Below, one piece after another: positions 56,402 to 64,000 of a stretch of DNA of 64,000 nt. The stretch lies in the NCBI GenBank assembly GCA_029891385.1, contig CM057229.1, positions 4,589,001 through 4,653,000 of the forward strand, written 5' to 3'. Made by a program: the position numbers and the translations under genes. A model generated the notes under the pieces. That model saw only the letters and a list, made by a program, of their open reading frames with translations, did no database searches and was not told where the DNA came from. Source of the DNA: Erythroxylum novogranatense (Eukaryota; Streptophyta; Magnoliopsida; Malpighiales; Erythroxylaceae). Position 1 is the stretch's first letter; each line of letters opens with the position of its first letter.

Positions 56402-57770
56402 GAATTTTCAATGAGCAAGGTGAGCTGGTGCACAAAGTTCCAATGATTAATAGAGTTTTTAAGATTAAAATGCAAGAAGTGGATGGAGCATTTGCTGCTA
56501 TTCCATTGACAGAGTTGACTCAATTATGGCATCGAAGTTATGAACATGCAAACTTAGATTATGTCATTGATATGCAGAAGAAAGAGTTGGTTCATGGAAT
56601 ACCACATTTGAGTAGCAAGTTGAAATCAGTGTGTGGAGCTTGTGCAAAAGGAAAGAGCCATGTTTTACCTTTTCCAACAAGTGATTGGAGAGCCACAGAG
56701 AAGTTACAATTGGTGCACATTGATGTTTGTGGACCTATGGAGACACCATCTGCTGGAGGAAGTAGATATTATATGGAGTTCATTGATGATGTGTCAAGGT
56801 ATTCGTGGCTCTACTTCATGAAGAGCAAAGATCAGGTAATTGGAATGTTTAAAGTGTGGAGAGATGAAGCTAAAAGTCAATATGGAAGAAAGGTGAGATG
56901 TTTGAAAAGTGATAGAGGAGGAGAGTACATTTCGAATCAGATGAATAATTACTTTGAAAAAGAATGTATTTTCCATCAATTTTTAATTGCATACTCACCA
57001 CAGCAAAATGGAGTTTCAAAAAGAAAAAATAGATCAATTGTGGAAATGGAAAAGGCAATGATGTTTGGAATGAAGGTCCTAAGAAGTTTTTGGCCTGAAG
57101 CAAGCTTTACTGCTGTTTATCTACAAAACAGAATGAAGACTAGAGCTTTGAAGGAGAAAACACCTTTTGAAGTTTGGTTTGGAGTTAAACCAAAGGTGAA
57201 TCACTTAAGAGTGTTTGGATGTGTTGCTTATATCCACATTCCTGAACCAAAAAGGACAAAGTTAGATGAGAAAGCAATGAAGGGAGTAATGATGGGATAT
57301 AGTGCAGAATCTAAAGGGTATAAAATTTACAACCCTGAAACTAAGAACATGTTTGTGTCTAAAGATGTGAAATTTAATGAAAATGAAGGATGGAAATGGG
57401 GAGAGCCTACAGTGAAGAAGTCAGGAGGAGTTGATAGTGAGATATCATTGAATGAACCAATTGTTGAGGAAGTTATAAGAGAAGAACTACATAATGAAGT
57501 GATAGCAGCTGGAGATTCCAATAATTCTGAAGAGGAAGGGAATCAAGGGGAGACATCACCTAGTTCAAAAAGTGATGACTCAACCTCAAAAATTTAGAAG
57601 GAGAATTCCAGCTCTGACAGTGCACACAAGGAGAGGGACTTGACATTAATTTACAATGAAGCTAACCCTTTGTTTGATTTCAGGTATGATAATGCAGAGG
57701 AAGAAGAACCAGAAGATGCACTCATGGTATCTGAATATGCAATGTTCATCCTTACTGGAGTGCTAGAAGT
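56402..57770 (+). pseudogene. Copia retrotransposon fragment 3: integrase and start of the linker to RT
   Basis: The integrase would join copia DNA to the genome. Numbering from the ATG at 56428: the zinc domain spans residues 35-72 (HRSYEHANLD and CGAC); the core has D99 (HIDVCGP) and D162 (SDRGGEY). The third catalytic residue, a glutamate in GVAERKN of related elements, is lysine 198 here (GVSKRKN, codon 57019-57021), at the correct spacing of 35 residues after D162. The core ends near VFGCVAYIHIPEPKRTKLD. An acidic linker follows to TAG 57595, and a later in-frame stretch (LIYNEANPLFDF) may be the approach to reverse transcriptase. RT itself is missing. Expected defects: no RT, no catalytic Glu, interrupted upstream. 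Confidence 0.9.
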
Positions 57771-58872
57771 TTTGTTCTTACTTTCTAGAATTCTAGTTCC
57801 TCCAAATCTGAAGGTAATGGCTTACCATTAGTGGTATCAAGGCCTGGTGCATTGGAATTAGGCATTCTATTGTTTTCCTAAGAATCCATTGCAGGTTCAG
57901 TTTCCCTTCATTCAGTGTTTCCACTACTCCACTTTTGTTGTTGAGCTTGTTATGGATCTGATTTAACTCCAAAATAGAATCGCTTTTCATATTTGTAGGC
58001 AACCCTTCAGCACATATCCTAGGAGTCACTACAACCTCAACAACACATTGGGCATTAATCTCAAAAGTGCTCTGTTAAAAAGTATTTTGAGATGGGATTT
58101 CGTATTGTTCTTCAGTTGAATAAATTTTCTAGTTGGCTTCCATTTCTTGCTAGCGTTTGGTTTCCATGGGCAAGATAATTGAATGGACATTGGAACCATT
58201 TCTCCATTTTTTCCTACACTCTTCATAGTGAGATTATCAAGCAGAACTAAAGATTTGGTATCTCAATACAAACTTTGATAAATCTGAAGAGGTATAGTAG
58301 CTTCGTAAACTTTTAGATTTTGTCGTAGCAGTTTCCAGCACAATCAAAAACAAAAAAAGATTAAATATTTGGATCTATTACTTTTGGGGATAAAAAGTTA
58401 ACCACTATGCCAATCCATCAACTTAAACTCTTGAAACGGAAATGGTTTTAATATTTGAAGTTCAACAAAAAAAAATGTTAAGTTAATGTGGAGTTTAGCA
58501 GAAATTAATTTTCCAAAATTTGGTGTTTAAATCCTGCATAAAGTTATTTATAGGAAATTTGCGACACAATATTGCAATCTTGGCCTCACTATTTTCATGT
58601 GAAAATTTTATGGAAGAGGTTTTAAAGGTTGGATTGATAAGACGATAGATTAGATTTTCGACAGATCGCTCTTTTTTTTAATTCTCATGTTTGGATAAAA
58701 ATTAACTTTAGTTTTTTTGTATTTTGTTTTGTGTTATAATTTGATGTTATTATTACTTAAATATATATAATGTAATTATTTAATAATAATTGGAAATATA
58801 TATATGATTAATATAATAAATTTATTTATTTAAAAAACTAACCTCTTATGTTTCTTTTTCAGTGGCCTCACA
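57771..58872. other. Unrecognised sequence with a copy duplicated at 59800-62930
   Basis: Two adjacent minus-strand frames (58226-58029 and 58029-57793; SVGKNGEMVPMSIQLSCPWK, WKPNASKKWKPT) match a second copy at 59977-59806. I do not recognise the product. At 57832-57850 TGGTATCAAGGCCTGGTGC resembles a tRNA-Met primer site, but no LTR end or internal region fits it. About 58250-58360 is the uninterrupted counterpart of the site that received the solo LTR at 59995. Confidence 0.5.
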
Positions 58873-59765
58873 ACACCAAAACAACAACCAGTCAATAAAT
58901 CGTAACACACCCTATCATATCTACCAATGCCATAGTACATCTCTTTTCATATGCTCACAACTCAGGAGTCTTCTACTATGTGTTTTATTTTTGTTGATTA
59001 TTTATGTAGCATGTGAGCATCTTGTGCCTACATTATAAACAATGTATAATTTATGTGTAGGGAAGTAAGAAAATATACATTATGATGAACTTTGTGATTT
59101 ATGCTTCAACTCATGAATACTATGATTCATATATTGATTATTTCTCATGATAGTCTCATAATTTTCTGATAGTTGTTTAGAAATAACCCTCAATTATGAC
59201 AATTTTTTGTTAAGTTTTAATGCATATAGTACCAAAACAACAACTAGTCCATAGAGCATCACACACTCTACCATATCCACCAATATGATAGTACATTTCC
59301 TTTCATATGCTCACAACTCAAGAGAGTCTTTTACTTTCTGCTTTATTTTTGTTGATTATTTTTATAGCACGTGAGCATCTTATGCATACATTAGGAACAA
59401 TATAAATTTAGGTATGGGAGAGGAAGAGTGAGAAAATTTATATTATGATGAACTTTATGATTTTTTCTTAAACTCATTAATACTATGATTCATATATTGA
59501 TTTTTTCTCATGATAGTCTCATAATTTTCTGATTGTTATTTAGAAATAATCCCTAAATTATGATTTTTTTTGTTTAAGTTTTAATGCATACAACACCAAA
59601 ACAACAACTAGTCCACAAAGCATCACACACTCTACTATATCCACCAACACCATAGTACATTTCTTTTCATATACTCTCAATTAAAGGAAGTTTTTTACTT
59701 TGTGCTTTATTTTTGTTGATTATTTTTGTAGCACGTGAGCATCTAGTGCATACATTAGGGACAAT
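58873..59765. repeat. Tandem repeat, unit about 360 bp, 2.5 copies
   Basis: Units start at about 58873, 59230 and 59593 with ACCAAAACAACAAC and share AGCACGTGAGCATC-like and ATGATAGTCTCATAATTTTC blocks. The third copy stops near 59765. Copies are clearly diverged. No coding potential. Confidence 0.85.
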
Positions 59766-59805
59766 CCAAGGATTTTGTAGCATGTGAGCATCTTGTGCTC
59801 TATTA

Positions 59806-59989
59806 ACAATATTTTAAGATGGGATTTTGTATTGTTCTCCAGTTGAATAATTTTTCCTGTTGGCTTCCATTTCTTGCTAGCATTTGGTTTCCATAGGTAA
59901 GACACTTGAATGGACTTTGGAACCATTTCTCCATTTTCTCCCACACTCTTCACACTGAGATTATCAAGTAGGACCAATAATTTGGTATC
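59806..59989 (-). pseudogene. Unrecognised minus-strand coding-like segment, copy 2
   Basis: Reads SVGENGEMVPKSIQVSYLWK and WKPNASKKWKPTGKIIQLEN, about 80 percent like the copy at 58029-58226 by eye. Conservation of the frame in two diverged copies hints at former coding. Probably part of a copia-type element read leftward, given copia-like LTR-end sequence on its upstream side (62830-63180), but no domain is recognised. Confidence 0.4.
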
Positions 59990-59994
59990 TTAAT
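59990..59994. repeat. Target site duplication, left (TTAAT)
   Basis: Exact match to 62826-62830. Confidence 0.93.
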
Positions 59995-60750
59995 TGTAGC
60001 GCCCCCTCACCGTAGGGTACACATCGGGAAACTCGAAGGTCGTCCGACACGTATCCTATGATAAAGGTGCACTACCAGAACATTTTCCCAATAATATCCA
60101 CATGGCATCGCAATAATTAAAACCAAATATCTGAAATTAGTAACTTTTAAAAATCCAAAATAATCTTATCATAGCAGCAATTTCAATACAGTCACCCAAA
60201 AGCAGAATAGACAAGTCTATCAGTCCCTTGAACAAAACCAAAAGGAAGCGTCAAGCATCTATCTAAGTCATCCTCAAAATCCAACCCGGTGACCGAGGCA
60301 CATGTGCCATCGCGCTCCTGCCAAAGACGCTTCGACGGTAGGAAAAGGCTATCTCCGGAGCTAGGGGTCTACTCTATCGATCCTGAAAAATTAGATGCAA
60401 TTTTGGGTGAGTTTGCAAACTCAGTGAGAAACCATCATCGATGGTTCACTCAAATCATGCATTACGCAAATTGCGTACAGACGCACGCACAGTAACATTC
60501 AATTAACGGTGATTATATAACAATTTACGATGAGTTTATAACGATTATACGATGCTCGGTGACAATATTACGATAGCATAGAGCGGTTTACGATATCACA
60601 TCACAATTCTGAAATCATGGCATCACGCGATTCAATAATCATCACACAATTTGGCAATTCAATCAGTCATGTATATAATGCATATGAGACTCTTTCCGCT
60701 TATTGATATTGTGCCCAAGTGCTCAGTCAGTGTTCAGTGAAGGACGCGTC

Positions 60751-60803
60751 AGGGATTTCTCCCTCGGGCTCGAGGCGGTCGACAATGTTCGAGCTCGAGG
60801 CTC
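60751..60803 (-). repeat. Hairpins in the minus-strand solo LTR
   Basis: AGGGA-TTTC-TCCCT (60751-60764) and GAGC-TCGAG-GCTC (60791-60803), at the position equivalent to the clusters in the other TACA-type LTRs. Confidence 0.75.
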
Positions 60804-61689
60804 TTTTTAGTGATAATAGCAACTTGGGTCACATTCCATTATCGATCATGCATTTATGCATGCAATGCGATGTTCGATAATTCAATATTGGTGATTGATG
60901 TATGGCTATAAAAGCCCAATATTGTATTTCTCAATAACATCTGATAATTCAGTCCGATCTGATAATCCAATCAATCTGATGAAAGTGATCATGCAATTTC
61001 ACGATCTAATCTGATGAGGCATACCATCCAATCATGTATATTTCAAGAATTATCTGATTTCACATTTGGCAAGTAATTCACGTTGAGCATTTGAACAGTC
61101 AGGAATTTGAGAAACCAACTAGGTTACTCACCTGTAACTTCCGAGCTACTGCCTGGAAGTTCCAACAATGTCCGTGGAATGACGATCCAACGGCGCCTCT
61201 ATAACAGTAAAATATAGTCCCATTACTAGATGCTCAATTAATTAGTTCAGTAATGCATATGTCTCAGTGAAATTATGTACAACGCATGTTCACGATTTTC
61301 CCGGCGCTAAAACCCAATTTTTAACTCTTATGTCCCATTCTAACTCTTCGCTCAATTGATAGACAATAATGGATCCAATCCTAAAATTCAGTTCAATTTC
61401 CTCAATTCATATTTCTTAAAGCAATTTCCTATCCATTGGGTCAAAACCTCTATTGAGAATCCCAATTAAAACTCCAATTGTCTCAATTCAATATTTAGGT
61501 CATACTATGAACCATAATCGACTTTATTCTCTATAAATCAATGTCACTTAAATCAATTCTAATTCCTATAATTATCCTCAATTGAAGACCTCTTTCCCTA
61601 GTCCGTAACGAATCTGGAATCACCTCAATCGGAGGTCTACACCATGAATTATGCCCAATAATTTGAAATTAATTCAATGGAAAAGTCCC

Positions 61690-61925
61690 CTTCGCAGTGG
61701 CCAAGAGGCCCTCGCCACGACGTGAAATGGTCTGCTCGTCGCGGCATGAAACACGCTCGCCGCGGCGAACAATCCAATTCCGGCGCGCCGCGAGGCGAAG
61801 AAGACTCGTCGCGGCGTCAATTAAATGACACTCGCCGCGACGTCCTCTTCTCCTCGCGCGGTGAGCAATTAAAATTAAATCATGGCGAGGCTCGCAGCAG
61901 TGCGGCGGCGCGACGAATCCTTCGT
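61690..61925 (-). repeat. GC-rich CTCGCCGCGRCG block in the solo LTR
   Basis: CTCGCCACGACG, CTCGTCGCGGCA, CTCGCCGCGGCG, CTCGTCGCGGCG and CTCGCCGCGACG occur at irregular spacings of about 20-55 bp. It corresponds to the GC-rich block of the complete gypsy element's LTRs. A 105-codon frame across it is a by-product of GC content. Confidence 0.75.
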
Positions 61926-62825
61926 CTTCTCCGATCGTTTTCAGCTATTTCTCGCTCTATAAAACCACCATTAACTCTCCCAACTACTCAATAAACCATA
62001 ATAAATGCCATAAATGCCATAAAAACCATCAATAACAACATTAAAACCATTAAAACTTACCAATCAAGCTCCAATCCACAGATCTCTCAAAAATACCGTA
62101 AACCCTAAAATCTTTCAAAATCAACGATGATCCACTCTATAGCTTCTCAATCCTTCATCAATCACAATAAACAAGTTAGCCTTACACAATGAGGAGAAAA
62201 CCACAAGGAAAAATTGAAGGATCTCACCGTTGGGAGAAATCGAAGATCACCGTAGAGGGGAAGAAGAAGAAACGAAATGCCTTAGACCAATTTTCCCCAA
62301 TTTCTTTCAAACCTATCTATTTATAGACATAGGTCTCCAAATCACCCAAATTTCAGCCTCTAAATTTCAATAGCTCAACATTTTAATTTCCTAACAAGTA
62401 TAACCGTAATATTTCCCTTGCCATTGGACCATTCTTTCGAGATTATCTGATCGATCGATCTGTCACTCCAAAATTTTCGGTCCGGGCATTTTCTCCCGAA
62501 TATCCCGAAAATTTCCTATAAATCACTATCAATTACCAGTCACTCTTAGGCTATTCTAAATCAGTCATTCGAGTCCATTTACTCCTAATTTCTCAATCAA
62601 TTACAATCCAGTCAGTCCAGTCAGTTCACAATCCAATCAATTTATACTCACAATTAAATGTCGGAAAATCATGAATGCATGTACCTATGAATAAATGCAT
62701 ATGCAAGAAACCAGTTCCTCTATAATTAGAGGCCAGTAACATGTTCAATCAGTGAATGCAATGAGACCTATCAGTCTAACCCAATATTACCATAATACCC
62801 TTGCTAATAGTAACGGGATGTTACA

Positions 62826-62830
62826 TTAAT
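62826..62830. repeat. Target site duplication, right (TTAAT)
   Basis: Exact match to 59990-59994. Confidence 0.93.
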
Positions 62831-64000
62831 ACAAACTTTTTGGTAGTTAATAATAAATATGAAGGGGTGTAGTAGTTTCGCAAACTTTTAGAATTTGTCA
62901 CAATTATTTCTAGTACAATAAAAAAATTAAACAATCAAAAGTGAAATAACAAATCAACATTGAAATTTGTTAACGCAGTTTGGGACACCTTGTCTACATC
63001 TGCGGGGCCTTTACTCAACTTAATTCTTTCACCAACGACAATAGTTTTATATAAGGTTTTCCTGAGCTGATATCACTCAACTCTTAGCACTATCCCTCAT
63101 CCTCACAACCTGTGAAAGAATTTCACACCCAATAGTACGACCTTCTCATACTAACCTTAACAAATGATTTTCTTAAACAATGTTAAATGAAAACGAAATA
63201 AAATAAACTTCTTAAGTAATTAAACAAAATTCAACAAAAACAAAAACAATTGAGATAAAAAGCAACTCTCCTAAATATGTTGCTTCATCAATGAAAGAAT
63301 GGGAAATTGTCAACCAAGAAACATGCTATGAATCTTCGATATAGTCACTGAAACATCCCATGCATAACAGCCACAAAACGTCTCAAATCAACAAACATTT
63401 CAGCACCAAAATGTTAACTCAGTAGAGTTACAACAACCAAGACAACTACTGAAGTTTTTCACACCAAACCAATAACAAAAATAGCAGCTATAAAGTCACG
63501 AAAACTTCTAAAATTTTCACACATTAACACCAAAAATAACAGCCACAAAATTACATAATCCCTTGAAAATTCAGCAACACCCAGAAAAACTAGCTACCCA
63601 ATTGCTCTAAATGGACATTCAAAACAAAGGAAAACGCAGCTGCCAAAGTCACCCAAAATCAACAATCACATAGCCACAAGAGAGACGTTAACCACACCCG
63701 AAAACCACAGGGGGTAGTAGTTTCGCAAACTTTCCAATTTTACTATGGACGTCTGAAAAAAAAGCAATCAAAAATCAAAATAGTAAAAAACACCAAAAAT
63801 TTAGTGATATAGTTTGGCACATCTTTTCTGCGTATGCGGGGCCCTCACCTAATTTAATACTTTCACCGAAGTACAATAAATTTACCTAAGGCTTTACAGA
63901 GCCGACAGTACTCAATCCTTGACACTATCTCTCACCCTCACTTATTGTGAAAGAATTTCATATCCAATAACATTACCGACTCGGGTTAACCTCAACAGAT
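62831..64000 (-). repeat. Copia-like LTR end segments, two diverged copies
   Basis: About 62860-63180 and 63710-64000 are diverged copies of one sequence (GGTGTAGTAGTTTCGCAAAC.., TGCGGGGCC.., TTTCACCAA..). Read on the minus strand, GGCCCCGCAGATGTAGACA and a run to the end resembles the R-U5 part of plant copia LTRs; that assignment is from memory and tentative. The sequence between (63181-63709) is AT-rich with no recognised gene. Confidence 0.45.

Larger units (their letters stand above)
59995..62825 (-). mobile_element. Solo LTR, minus orientation, TACA-type gypsy family (2831 bp)
   Basis: In plus view it starts TGTAGCGCCCCCTCACCG and ends AACGGGATGTTACA, the reverse of TGTAACATCCCGTT..GGGGGCGCTACA. 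Perfect TTAAT duplications bracket it, and no internal region is present, so it arose by LTR-LTR recombination. Landmarks reversed: CTAGGTTACTCACC at about 61123, hairpins at 60751-60803, GC-rich block 61690-61925. Closest in layout to the LTR at 1-3212 (both have an ACGCGTC next to the hairpins). Confidence 0.92.

Noticed and set aside
61677..61994. A 105-codon basic ORF in the minus-strand solo LTR
   Set aside because: It spans the GC-rich repeat block; Arg-rich translation is a by-product of CGCG repeats.

Overview
The window looks like gene-poor, transposon-packed nuclear DNA of a flowering plant. The evidence is long AT-rich LTRs, Ty3/gypsy chromovirus-type (Tekay/Del-like) and Ty1/copia retrotransposons, a CACTA (En/Spm) element with plant-type Tnp2/DUF4218/DUF4216 transposase, primer binding sites complementary to plant initiator-Met tRNA, and captured scraps of plant-type HSP90 and RPA70. 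I see no intact host gene, rRNA, functional tRNA or CRISPR. The species cannot be named from the sequence.

Layout. 1-3212: end-truncated gypsy-type LTR. 3356-3479 (completed at 26239-26243): a small foldback split by the next insertion. 3480-26233: a 22.7 kb tandem complex of a non-autonomous LTR element, four LTRs (one deleted, three of about 5.4-5.5 kb) alternating with three 876 bp internal regions that lack gag-pol, bounded by one CTTAA target duplication. About 26239-45482: a CACTA element; its transposase gene runs leftward from 40526 to 27010 and is split by a complete but mutated Ty3/gypsy element at 28461-38343 (TSD CGGTG). The CACTA element also carries two HSP90-like scraps and an RPA70-like scrap. 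45483-57770: a rightward copia element broken into three pieces by (i) a minus-strand relative of the array element with an inverted partial LTR (46160-52611) plus a tRNA-headed foldback (52631-52883), and (ii) a solo LTR (53000-56396). 57771-64000: unrecognised repeats, a roughly 360 bp tandem repeat, a minus-strand solo LTR with perfect TTAAT duplications (59995-62825), and copia-like LTR end segments.

How it fits together. This is a nest: copia hit by CACTA, by a non-autonomous gypsy relative and by a solo LTR; CACTA hit by the Tekay-like element and by the tandem complex. Target duplications and the restored reading of interrupted sequence support each major insertion. All the gypsy-type LTRs share architecture despite strong divergence: repeats of about 180-200 bp, a GTAAGT splice-donor-like site after a leader-like stretch, a conserved 18 bp motif in several, and clusters of short perfect hairpins whose stems change on both sides together. 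The tandem LTR complex and these hairpin-bearing LTRs are the most interesting signals here. Coordinates of boundaries marked by target duplications are exact to the base; others are approximate.
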